The notes under the pieces were generated by a model. That model saw only the letters and a list, made by a program, of their open reading frames with translations. It ran no database searches and was not told where the DNA came from. From Cutaneotrichosporon cavernicola (Eukaryota; Basidiomycota; Tremellomycetes; Trichosporonales; Trichosporonaceae), in assembly GCF_030864355.1 (NCBI RefSeq), contig NC_083393.1, positions 1 to 64,000 on the forward strand: DNA of 64,000 nt, read 5' to 3'. Numbering within the stretch: the first letter of the stretch is position 1; each line of letters starts with the position of its first letter. Shown one piece after another: positions 43,031 to 52,170 of the stretch. The translations under genes and the position numbers were made by a program.

Positions 43031-43889
43031 ATGTCCTACCACAACCAGTACAACGCTCCCTCGGGCTTCCAGCCCAACGGCGGCTTCAACTCCGCCCCCT
43101 CTGGCCCAGGCTACGGCGCCCCCACCTACGACCAGAACCAGTACGGCAACAGTGGCTACAACCCCAACCCCAGCTACGGCGCTCCCCAATACGGCCAACA
43201 GCAGGGCTACGGCCAACAGCAGTACGGCCAGCAGCAGTACGGACAACAGGGCGGCCAGCAGGGCGGCCAGGCTGCGGGCTACTATGGCGACCAGGCGCCG
43301 GGCGCATCGGGCGGTTTCAGCGGCACCCGCGAGGCCAGTGACATGTCCAACGAGGACCTCCCCTACCCATGGTAAGCCCACCTTGCGCCTCATAAGATTG
43401 CTAACCAACAAGGGTTCGCGAATGGGACGAGCAGTTCAAGCAGATCTACTATGTCAACCCCACGACCAACCCAGCCACGACGTCGTGGACTCACCCTAAC
43501 TGCGCACCCGGTCAGGAACACCCTGAGCAGCAGCAGACCCACCGCGAGGCGCAGGAGCTCTACTCGGACGCTGGACCGGGCGGTGCCCAGACAGGCGAGC
43601 GCGGTCTCATCACCAACGCGGCGGTGGGCGTCGTCGGCTACAAGGTCCTGTCGTCGTTGCTCAACAAGAACAAGAACAACCACGGTCAGGGCGGCCACGG
43701 CCAGTCGAGTGGCCCCGGATGGGGAACCTACGCCATGGGTGCTGGTGCCGGTGTGGGCGGCGCGTTCCTCCTTTCCAAGCTCTTTGGGGTGAGTCGTTAA
43801 CTCATGGACAGGGGGACAGGGCTGACATACAGAACAAGAACTCGAACAAGTACGGCCACCAAATGGGCCCGCCCCCCTTCAAGTTTTAG
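43031..43889 (+). CDS. WW-domain protein with prion-like N-terminus
   Basis: Exons 43031-43371, 43413-43788 and 43833-43889 close in frame to 257 aa. Residues 1-95 are rich in Gln, Gly, Tyr, Asn and Ser with repeats of QQYGQ, an intrinsically disordered prion-like composition. A WW domain follows (LPYPWVREWDEQFKQIYYVN then TTSWTHP), with both Trp and the Tyr pair; WW domains bind Pro-rich ligands. The C-terminal half has two Gly/Ala-rich hydrophobic stretches (NAAVGVVGYKVLSSLL and YAMGAGAGVGGAFLLSKLFG) that might associate with membranes. Function unknown; similar fungal proteins are uncharacterised. Confidence 0.85.
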
Positions 43890-44381
43890 ATTCTAGGCTA
43901 GCTCGACTATCAAGACTATCAAGATCAACACGATATACATATACACGGTCCCCTCTGTTGATGGTGATTGCGTCAATATACCCTCTGTTTGAAGTGTTTG
44001 TCGCGTCTCTGACCTGTACGGCATGTATGAATCCCATTTTGTGACTGAAGACCCGTGTCGAGTAAACTGCGGAATGCAGGGATATTGAGGAGAAATGCGC
44101 AGCCAAATGGATGTTGACGTGGAGACGTCGAGGCGTCGAGAAGGCACAAACTGAAACTCGTCGTCAGGATGGAAACGGTGAAACAAGTTGACAGAGCTTT
44201 GCTTGATGCCGTCACGTTGCAACTGTGGCTATGGTGGCTGACATGCCAAGCTTGAGCTGCGACAGACCACAACACTTGTTGCTCATTGTGATACATAGAT
44301 GGATGACTTGTTGCTCATTGTGATACATACATGGATGACTTGTTGCTCATTGTGATACATACATGGACTGTGAAAACGACA
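43890..44381. other. Convergent intergenic region with 32-bp repeat
   Basis: About 490 bp between two 3' ends. It holds a 32-bp unit (starting ACTTGTTGCTCATTGTG) repeated almost three times at 44274-44367, immediately downstream of the vWA gene. No gene is seen. Confidence 0.85.
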
Positions 44382-45685
44382 TCACTGCCCATTAGACTCG
44401 ATCTCCAACTCGTCCTGAAGGGGGTTCACACCACCGAGAAGGACCTTGTCTGCTGACGTCAACGCGCCAATATACTGCACCGTGTCCACAATGTCACGGA
44501 TCCCGTACTTTGAACCAAGGTTATCGTCCAGCTTCTTAAGTGCGGCCGTAGCGTCCGGGTCATTGCCGACCTGGAAGAACTGGATACCAACCTGGCGGGC
44601 CGGATAGTTACCCCTGTCGAGGCGCCTGGCACAGGAGACAATCACGCTCTCGGGGTGATCGGTGGGTTTGCCGTCTGTAATGACGATGATATTCAGTTGT
44701 TTGACCTCGGCCTGTCTGTGCGCGGCGGTGGCAGCCTCCAAGCGGCTCATGTATGCGAGTAGAATCTTCTCGAGAACTGTGCCCGTTGGCGTGGCTCCAC
44801 GCGGCCTGAGTCCATTGAACAGGCTGTCGACATAGTCGGGGTCCTTGACGCCGAATTGGTCCCTCTTCGCATTGAGGAAGTAGATGTCGATGCCGTCATC
44901 GTCATACTTGCATGCCTCGTGGACAACGAAACGCACAGCAGAACGTGCCTCGTCCCATCGCCCGTCTTTGCGCATGCTCGAGCTATCGTCGATGACGAAC
45001 ACTGTGTCATAGTCGCGTAGCATCTCGAGAACCAGGTCTTCTTCGTCTTCGTATTCGTCTTCTTCGTCTTCGTCTTCGTCCATGTCGGGTGCGGAGGACG
45101 ATGCGCCAGGCCGGTCGACGTGGACGTGGTGGTTCGGGGGCACGCCAGGTTTCCCGAACCCGGCAAAAGTCGGCGACAAGCAATGCGATACATGGCTGTT
45201 GGACGACGACCCGTGGGAGGAGATAGACGTCCGTGCGGTAGAGTACTCGGAAGGCCGCACCGGTGGTAGAGGTGGTAGCGGTGGCGGTGGGACCTGGGCC
45301 CTCTGAGAGGGATAAGCGGGCGGTGGCGTGGCTGAAGTAGTCGCATTCTTGCGCCAGGCAGGTGGCCTTGATAGAGTAGACGGCGGAAAGCCGAAATAGT
45401 CACGGACGAGCTCATACACATTGCCGTTGACTGGCCGCGCCCACTTTTCGAGCTCTTCGAGCTTGGCGATCACGTATGGTATACTCTTGCGGCGCCACAG
45501 CTTGCACTCGATGTACAACTTGACAACGGCAAAGTCGTGTCTGCTGTCAGCCAAATATGGGCAGGCACTCACGCAGGCTTGTTGTCGGCGTCTCTGCAGA
45601 GGAGGAGCTCGACGGAGCGCGAGTTCGCGACGTCGGCGGCATTGATGATCGGAAGGTCGGGGAAGGGCAAGACGCCTCGAGCCAT
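44382..45685 (-). CDS. von Willebrand factor A domain protein
   Basis: Exons 45573-45685 and 44382-45543 close in frame to 424 aa, joined by an intron of only 29 nt. The vWA domain spans about residues 195-410: the MIDAS motif is in VFVIDDSSSMRKDGRW (DxSxS), followed by GATPTGTVLEKIL (MIDAS Thr) and IIVITDGKPTDHP (MIDAS Asp). The N-terminal 190 residues are Pro/Ser-rich with a long Asp/Glu run just before the domain. It lacks a signal peptide, so it is intracellular. Similar fungal proteins are uncharacterised; a metal-dependent protein interaction role is inferred. Three long direct repeats lie in its promoter. Confidence 0.88.
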
Positions 45686-46731
45686 TGTTGACGTCGCTTA
45701 TCGGATCGTTTGTTGATTGTGTTGAGGGAATACTCTCTCTCTATCTCTCAGATGATGTGTTGAGGAAATACTCTGTCTCTCATATGATGTGTTGAGGAAA
45801 TACTCTGTCTCTCTCTCTCAGATGGGATGACTTATACTCCCCCAGCCTCACAGCGTTTGCCACATTCCACGAGCACTGCTCCTAAGTGCCACTCTGTCTT
45901 GCACTGGTTGTCGAACAGATCTCTTGTCTAGTGCCTTGGGTATGGGCTGGGTCGGCTCAATGCAGAATGCCACACCGCCACGGATGTCAGACACATCCAC
46001 AGACGCCAACAGAAGGTCAGGTGGTACTTCTGTCACGGAAACCCCGTGGCTGGTGGCTGCCGACTCGCAAGTGGAGTGGTGATAATCAGGGTTGTACGAC
46101 CGTACGGATCGTTTGCTGTTCTCTAGTCTTTTGGCCTTTACACTCTCACGGATCAGGATTTCGGGAGGAGTGACTGACGCGCCGCTGCTCGGGGACTCTG
46201 CGGGCCTGGATCTCGTTCGGCCTGTCAGCTGATAGCACCTCTCGTGAGCCCTGCTCTCGCCCGTATCCGCATTCGCAGTGTCACAGCTTTGGCCACAGAG
46301 ATTCGTAACAAAAAAGCCACAGAGATTCGTGACAAAAATCACCCCACATACATGCCAGTGGCGCAGCGGCGGTGTTCGGGACGAGGCTGTCAGGTGGCCC
46401 TCCGAATCACGCTGGGGCAGTCACGGGATGGCCACAGCTGCCTGTCTTCGAGAAGGGTAACTAGAGCTGTCGCCACCCACGCCCACAGTTCTTTACTGGA
46501 AACACTGGAAACACTTGCGCCATCATCGAGTGTCGCTGGTTCAAGCCACCGTCGTGGATTGGCTTGGCCGCGCTCGGACCAGCATGGCCAAGACATCAAG
46601 ACAGTTTGCACGCACGGTCCGCGTCAGCGAGCCTTATACATTGTCTCGTATGCCATCCACACAGACGTCTCTTCCACAACGTCCGTCCCCTCCCGTTATC
46701 ACCCGCTCCCTCCTTTTCTCCTTCTCTAGCC
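45686..46731. other. Intergenic region with promoter repeats
   Basis: About 1.05 kb. A ~32-38-bp unit (TGTGTTGAGGAAATACTCTGTCTCT) occurs three times at 45718-45832, directly upstream of the vWA start. A 24-bp unit (GCCACAGAGATTCGTAACAAAAAA-like) is duplicated at 46292-46339. No gene is supportable. Confidence 0.75.
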
Positions 46732-47013
46732 ATGGAATTCCAGTTCTCGGCCACACGCCCCAGCGTAGACTTTCCGCGCTCGCCGACCCTCGTCGATGTT
46801 CCGTGTCAATACACCTATTTGACAGGAGAGATGACGACCGACCGCCGCGCGCGTTCAGAACGCATCCCCTCCGCAACGTACAGTATACACAGTCGGAGCA
46901 GGAGCAGGACCCGTAGCCGGGAACCGTCGGCCGTCTCGGTCCCCGCAGGGTCCATGTCTGGGTTGGGGGCAACCAGGCTCGTGGCACGTATTCAAGCCCT
47001 GTTGAGTAAGTAG
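46732..47013 (+). CDS. Hypothetical small protein (93 aa), uncertain
   Basis: Open frame from ATG 46732, preceded by a pyrimidine-rich leader (CTCCTTCTCTAGCC). The product is Arg/Ser-rich in the middle (SRSRSRTRSREPSAV) and ends ARIQALLSK. No family is recognised and no introns are evident; it may continue through an unseen splice site near the end. The leader and composition are the only support, so it could be spurious. Confidence 0.35.
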   Translation: MEFQFSATRPSVDFPRSPTLVDVPCQYTYLTGEMTTDRRARSERIPSATYSIHSRSRSRTRSREPSAVSVPAGSMSGLGATRLVARIQALLSK

Positions 47014-47192
47014 GCTGGCAGGTGGCGTCGCACGGCACGGACCAATTCCCAGTCTTACTAAATACCAGACCCGCGAGAACCAGATCAGTTCTCTTCCAGT
47101 CATTCCCCAGCACACCAACCCCCTCGTCGTTCTCGCTTTTTCACCAGTGAGTCCTCTCTCGACTCATCTCATCTCACCACTAACGGAAAGAC

Positions 47193-47516
47193 ATGTCTCG
47201 CCGCTCCTGGTTTGTCAAGGAAGACAAGACCGTCGTGGTCGACGCCAACGCCCTCAGCGGCGCCAATGCCTCCGACAGCTCGCGGACCGACGCACCCGCC
47301 GTCGTCGTTAACACCACCACCGTCAGGACCGTCAAACCCCTTGACGGCCCCACCATCACCCTCACTGCCGACCAGCTGCTGAGGGTCAACGTCCCTTCGG
47401 GCGAACCCCCCAAGTCGGGCAGCAACCCCGGCACGCCTACGCTGAGCCGCTCGACCTCGCGCGTATACCAGGTCAATGCTGCCGACTTTGGCAAGGTCAA
47501 CCAGACCCAGTCGTAA
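47193..47516 (+). CDS. Hypothetical small protein (107 aa)
   Basis: Single-exon frame starting MSRRSWFVKEDKTVVVDANA with codon use like neighbouring real genes. The protein is Thr/Val/Ser-rich, with a central TITLTADQLLRVNVPSGEPP and end RVYQVNAADFGKVNQTQS. It has no signal peptide, membrane helix or known domain. The leader contains a short CATCTCATCTCACCAC stretch. It resembles short lineage-restricted fungal proteins; no function can be suggested. Confidence 0.55.
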   Translation: MSRRSWFVKEDKTVVVDANALSGANASDSSRTDAPAVVVNTTTVRTVKPLDGPTITLTADQLLRVNVPSGEPPKSGSNPGTPTLSRSTSRVYQVNAADFGKVNQTQS

Positions 47517-48108
47517 CCCCCACTCCCCAGACCCAGGCGTAACTCCCCCAACTCCCCCAACACTAGACATTAGTTACAATTGCCCCCCCCATGTTACAGC
47601 ACCCTCCCAGTTTTCCTTCAGCTGACGCGGCAAAGGCTGACCCCGTGCGGGGCGTGGCGCTCATCTTGCGTAAGAGGCTTGAGAGGTTGGACAAGACAAT
47701 GGAATGAAATGGGAACCCTGGGACGAATCCTGGCCAACTGGGAATGGGGACCTGTTACAACCCCGCGGCATTCAGGCGTGAGGCATCGAGAATAGTTCGT
47801 GGTTGACAGGTGCTGAGTGTTGACTTGAAGTGGGCCTCAAGCCAAGGAACAAGCCGCGACTGACTTGTCATGAGAGGGGACGTGTGCGTGTAACCTTGGT
47901 TGCCGCGGCAGACCAGCCAGAAGTGATGACGTGAGATGTGAGCTTGGATGTGCCCTGTAATATGCTGGCTTGCGTCAATCCGGTGCCTAAACAGAGACGG
48001 CAAATGTCGCTTCCGCTCGCTTCAATCTCTCGCCGTTCTCTATCACCCCATCTCCGTCTCCATCTCACCCCATCGCCGTTCTCTATCTCACCCCATCTCG
48101 CCCCGACA
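47517..48108. other. Intergenic region
   Basis: About 590 bp. The end nearest the acetyltransferase has repeated CTATCTCACCCCATC(T/G)CCG units (about 48040-48100), a pyrimidine-rich leader. Otherwise empty. Confidence 0.5.
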
Positions 48109-48687
48109 ATGACGCGCCTCAACCTCACTATCCGGCGTCGCACGCCCGCCGACATCCCCGCCCTTGGCGATCTGTTAGTCAAGCAACGGCCGGCGACGGG
48201 CTACCCCGAAATCTGGCCGCTACCCATGCCCCTGCCCGACTTCTTGCAGAGGGACCACGAGGACGGCGCGTGGGTCGCCCTCCTCAACGACACGGTCGTG
48301 GGCCACATCGCGACGGCCCAAGTCGTCGAGGCGTCAGACATCGGGCGCAGCGGGAGCACGTCTGGGCTCGGGCCGGTGTGGGCAGCGGCATACGCGTGTG
48401 CGACCGACAGGTTGAGATGTATCGGCACCCTGTTTGCCGATTCGGAATACGCGGGCGCTGGAATCGGCTCAGCACTCCTTCAGGTAGCGATGGATGATGT
48501 GGCCGCCAAAAACCTCCTCCCAGTCCTCGACTGCATCAAGGAGAAAACACATGTAGTCGAGTTTTACAAGCGCCGCGGTTGGGTCGTCATCGACGAGCAG
48601 CCGGCGCCGTGGAGTCCCCACAGGCGGATCGATGTCGTGCTCATGATCCAACCAGCCCTTAAGGTGAGGCAGGCAATTCTATTCTAG
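48109..48687 (+). CDS. GNAT-family N-acetyltransferase
   Basis: 192 aa, single exon, starting MTRLNLTIRRRTPADIPALG. The fold begins with the usual beta strand and helix (RRRTPADIPALGDLL). Strand beta4 and the acetyl-CoA loop are IGTLFADSEYAGAGIGSALL, fitting the R/QxxGxG/A motif. FYKRRGWVVID is the typical helix-strand end. The substrate is unknown. An in-frame upstream ATG (47938) is followed by pyrimidine-repeat sequence, so the shorter start is preferred. It is convergent with the TenA-like gene, only 123 bp apart. Confidence 0.85.
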   Translation: MTRLNLTIRRRTPADIPALGDLLVKQRPATGYPEIWPLPMPLPDFLQRDHEDGAWVALLNDTVVGHIATAQVVEASDIGRSGSTSGLGPVWAAAYACATDRLRCIGTLFADSEYAGAGIGSALLQVAMDDVAAKNLLPVLDCIKEKTHVVEFYKRRGWVVIDEQPAPWSPHRRIDVVLMIQPALKVRQAILF

Positions 48688-48810
48688 CACGGCTGACGTC
48701 AGCCCCAAAAAACCACTGCCGAGGTTGAGGTCGAGGTCATCACAACACCAGTCGAGGTCGAGGTAACGGCATAGGGAGTGAGACGTTGTATACATGCATC
48801 TATCTTGCGC

Positions 48811-49479
48811 CTACTCGTAGGCGGCGTCGAAAAAGTCGAGCTCGAGCTTGACCGCACGTGCAAACATTCCTTCCATCTCCTTGCGCATCTCGTCTCCAGC
48901 CGCGGCGGCCACGCGGTCAAACTCGTCCCGCAGTAACTGGACCCACGCCTCGAACGCTGGGCCGCGGTGCAACTCGATCCACTCGGCATACAACCAGTCG
49001 TCAGGCGGAGGGGTTTCGGAGGTCGCCCAGTCGAGGTAAAGCCACTCGGCGACGAGGAGGACTGTGAGCGCGGCAGCGTACGATGAGCGTGCCTCGTCCA
49101 TGAGGTGTAGGAAGCCCGCCGTAGCTGCGTGGGGCGTGTAACTCGAGTGGCCGACCAAAGCTTCCAGCGACGCGGCAGTCGGCTTGAACTTGGGATCGAG
49201 GCGGGTGAGCGCACGGACAAAGTACCCGTCCTCGTCACTGGCCACCATACCGAGCTGCCGCGCAATTGCGAGCCGCGCACCGGGTGAGTCCGAGTGGCTC
49301 ACCGCTGCGCCCATGAGCGCCACGAAGGCGTCTACGAATAGGTAGTCCTGGCTCAAATACCGACGCATCACTGCTTCGGGGACAGTGCCGGTCCACAGGT
49401 CCCTCACAAAACGATGCGAGGTCGATGCGTCCCATTTCCCCGTATAGGCATCGCGGAGCGTCTTGGAGAATGAGGCCAT
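48811..49479 (-). CDS. TenA/THI-4-like protein (thiaminase II family)
   Basis: 222-aa single-exon protein of the heme-oxygenase-like fold. The start is ATG 49479 (MASFSKTLRDAYTGKWDAST); an earlier in-frame ATG at 49512 adds 11 residues without conservation. Family features are FVRDLWTGTVPEAVMRRYLSQDYLFVDAF, YTPHAATAGFLHLMD, and AEWLYLDWA with the acidic WIELHRGPAFEAWVQLL. TenA enzymes salvage thiamine pyrimidine. The usual active-site Cys is not evident in the central segment, so this may be the Cys-lacking TenA_E class or have another role. Likely cytosolic. Confidence 0.82.
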   Translation of the reverse strand: MASFSKTLRDAYTGKWDASTSHRFVRDLWTGTVPEAVMRRYLSQDYLFVDAFVALMGAAVSHSDSPGARLAIARQLGMVASDEDGYFVRALTRLDPKFKPTAASLEALVGHSSYTPHAATAGFLHLMDEARSSYAAALTVLLVAEWLYLDWATSETPPPDDWLYAEWIELHRGPAFEAWVQLLRDEFDRVAAAAGDEMRKEMEGMFARAVKLELDFFDAAYE

Positions 49480-49842
49480 GAGAAATGATGGTTGATGGAA
49501 CACGTCAGACACGTCAGACGTCAGATTCGTCTGATGGCTGGTGGAGGTCAGTCAGGCTATCGGTCCGGAATTCGAATCTCTCTCAGGCTAAACCTCGTCC
49601 GTCAACTCGTTTGTTGCGAGGTGGAATCAAAGACTTGTGGACCCACGAGCAGTCGGCCTGGTTCCCGGCCACCCAATGCATCTTGTACTGCCCCTCACTG
49701 TGTATCCACCGTTTGCAGCGGGCAAGTCACCCATACTATTGCCGTCACATACATACAAAGATGCGTACATGGCCCAAAGTCTATCACTTTACGCTCTACG
49801 CTCTACGCTCTACGCTCTACGCTCTATGTACCCTCCAAAGCG
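49480..49842. other. Intergenic region with 7-bp repeat
   Basis: About 360 bp with five perfect ACGCTCT units at 49791-49825, right beside the 3' end of the glycosyltransferase-like gene. Nothing else is seen. Confidence 0.8.
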
Positions 49843-51400
49843 TCACCAGTTGCCCCACAACTCACGATGGTTCTGATCCTTGAGGACACGAACCCACATT
49901 TCGGCATTTTGGCGCTGGATGTTTGACTCGTACTCGTCCCACTCGAGGCCAAGCTTGTCTGGCGGGCTCCGCGGGTCTCCATTGCGGCGGAGTCGCTCTA
50001 GCGCAGGGATCGCGCCCTCGCTCACCCTGCGGAAGATGGCGGCAGGTCCCTTGATGTACGTATATGACGCCGTGTGGCGCTCGCTCACGAGGACAGGCGT
50101 TCGTGTGATGATAGCCGCGGCAATGGTGCTGCTCGCCGTGTCGTACAGCGTGCCTCGACTGGCAAACGCTGGGATAAGAATGTCTGCATCGGCAATCAAC
50201 CGGTAGTAGTCGGGGTAGCTGAGCTTTTCATCAATCGTGATAATGTTCCTGAGCGATTCGGGAATCTCGACTGGTGATTTTGGGTTGAGCTGACCAACGA
50301 GGTGCAGCTCAAAAGGCTTCTCAGAGTCACCCTCAAACACACCGTTGTCTCCCATCTTGTAACCCCACAGGCCCGGGTCGGCATGCACGCTGTTGTTCAA
50401 GCTGCGGAAGATCTTCTTGTAGTCGCGTCGTCCTTGCTCAATGTTACCCTGGATGACCGCCTTGTGAGGGAACGGAGCAACGTGCTTGAACTCTTTATCT
50501 GGCGGATAGACAAAGCCCTGGCGCGCTAGCGTCCAAAGTGTTGAAAAGCCATTCAACTAGCTCACAGGAATAAACGTCTCGAGCTTGACGCGTTCCCAAA
50601 ACTCGTTATCTTCAGTGTCTGCCCAGTATTGCAGCTCGTCCTTGATTGTCTGGTGGACGTGGTGACCTAACACCACCAGCCGGATTTGGTCGCGTTCCAC
50701 GAGGGCTTGGAGCTTGTCCTTGAGATTGCGGGCAAATGACGCGCCGCCATGGTGCACGACGCATACAACGGTGGCTGTCGACTTGAGAATGTCGTCGTGA
50801 AAGTGATTCAGGCCATCGGTGCCTGTTGTCAGCAGGAACCTAGTTTGCCTGGCTGGCGGGAGAGCCCCCCCCACTGAGGCGTCCCGTCTTACTCACAAGT
50901 GGTGAGCACCAGGTGATCGATTTCGTCTTTCTGGAGCCACTCGCGCACTTGCTCTGGATGCTTCTGATAGACAATCTCAGGCTCGTATGGGATGATGTCA
51001 CGGAGGACTTGGTCAAACTTGAAGCGAAAGCGGGCTGAGGATTATTAGCTCAAGCTCATGGTTCCAGTTGGATCCCACAAGTCTATTAAGCTCGGCCAAC
51101 GTGCGGTAGCTCTGTCAAGCAGGCCCGGTGTAGTTGGATTCGTTACTCACTAGCAAATGTCATGGTTACGTTGAGCTGGCTGAGCGAGTGAGCGAGGGCG
51201 CCGGTGACCTCGTCATGAACTGCGCTCTCGTAGAGGACTGTGCGACCTGCGCGAACGGTGGGCAATGATTGATCCCATTTTGGAAGGAAGGGGACGTCTG
51301 GCAAGGTTTGATTGATATGGGAGAAGGTGATGAGGATGAGGGAGATTGCTGCGATCAAGAGGACAATGATTTGTCTGCGCTGTAGCTGTGGCAGCAGCAT
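49843..51400 (-). CDS. Type II membrane protein, putative glycosyltransferase
   Basis: Exons 51151-51400, 50897-51034, 50566-50822 and 49843-50517 close in frame to 439 aa. A short cytosolic lead (MLLPQLQRRQ) precedes one membrane helix (IIVLLIAAISLILITF, about 11-26), then a lumenal domain, the usual Golgi enzyme layout. The lumenal part looks like a GT-B fold: VCVVHHGGASFARNL and IRLVVLGHHV in the first half; HLVGQL, SYPDYYRLIADADILIPAF and SSTIAAAIITRTPVLVSER in the second, resembling a nucleotide-sugar binding half. No GT family can be named. Its divergent neighbour is a Stealth-type phosphotransferase, so a shared role in surface or secreted glycans is plausible. Confidence 0.75.
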
Positions 51401-52170
51401 GGTGAGTGGGTGGGTGGGTGGGTGGGTGGGTGGGTGGGTAAGTGAGTGAGTGAGCGAGTGAGTGAGTGAGTTGAAGAGCAGGGTGTGGTATGGCTACAAA
51501 TAGAGTCTGACGACTGACCTGACATCTGTACAGCTGACAGACTGGAATCCGCCGGGCCACCGTGTGAATGCCAACCCATTTTCCCACTTTTTATCCTCTG
51601 CTCACTCAAAGGCTTCTTTTCCAGCCTGTGCAATATCCGGATGGCGCGGATGGTGACAAGTCAATCAACTCGACCCCTGAACACTAAGGATTTTGTTGTA
51701 TCCAAACCTTAATATAGTTTACTTTGGCCCCAAAGAGCTACAGGGTTCAGAATGGCTTTTCCTAATCGCCCTTTGGGTCCTTTGAAGGAATAGTATAATC
51801 CTATCAAACAGGGGTCAGCCCCCATTCAACCTCTTTCTTGAATGGCCCTGGAACCCCTGGAACCCCTGGCTTACCCGCAGTGGTTGTGTCCTGCAACGAC
51901 ATGAGAGAACACGCGGGACGTCTGTCTGTCAGCTGTGCATTCTCTGCTCGACTCTGCTCGACTCTGCTCGACTCTCCGGCGTCGGGTTCTCATATGAAAC
52001 GCGGCATCCAAGTAGAGGTACCACTTGCGTAACACTCGCACGACTCCTCTCCCCTTCCCATACTTCCCACCTCGCCTTGGCTTCTGGGATGCATTGGGCA
52101 CTCCGCACCTCTCCTCTGGGTACATGTGCCATCTTGTTTGATTCATCTTGATACATCACTCACCAAGAAC
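51401..52170. other. Divergent promoter region with G-rich tract
   Basis: About 770 bp shared by the two glycan genes. Immediately upstream of the minus-strand start, at 51402-51470, the plus strand has seven to eight GTGG units and then GAGT units; the G-runs could form a G-quadruplex. A TCGACTCTGC unit is repeated about three times at 51947-51975 and there are AT-rich patches around 51680-51720. No gene is seen. Confidence 0.7.

Noticed and set aside
44274..44367. CRISPR-like array
   Set aside because: The 32-bp units are directly adjacent with no spacers, there are only three, and the genome is fungal; it is a minisatellite.
51402..51470. Interstitial telomere-like sequence
   Set aside because: The units are GTGG and GAGT, not TTAGGGGG; a simple repeat.
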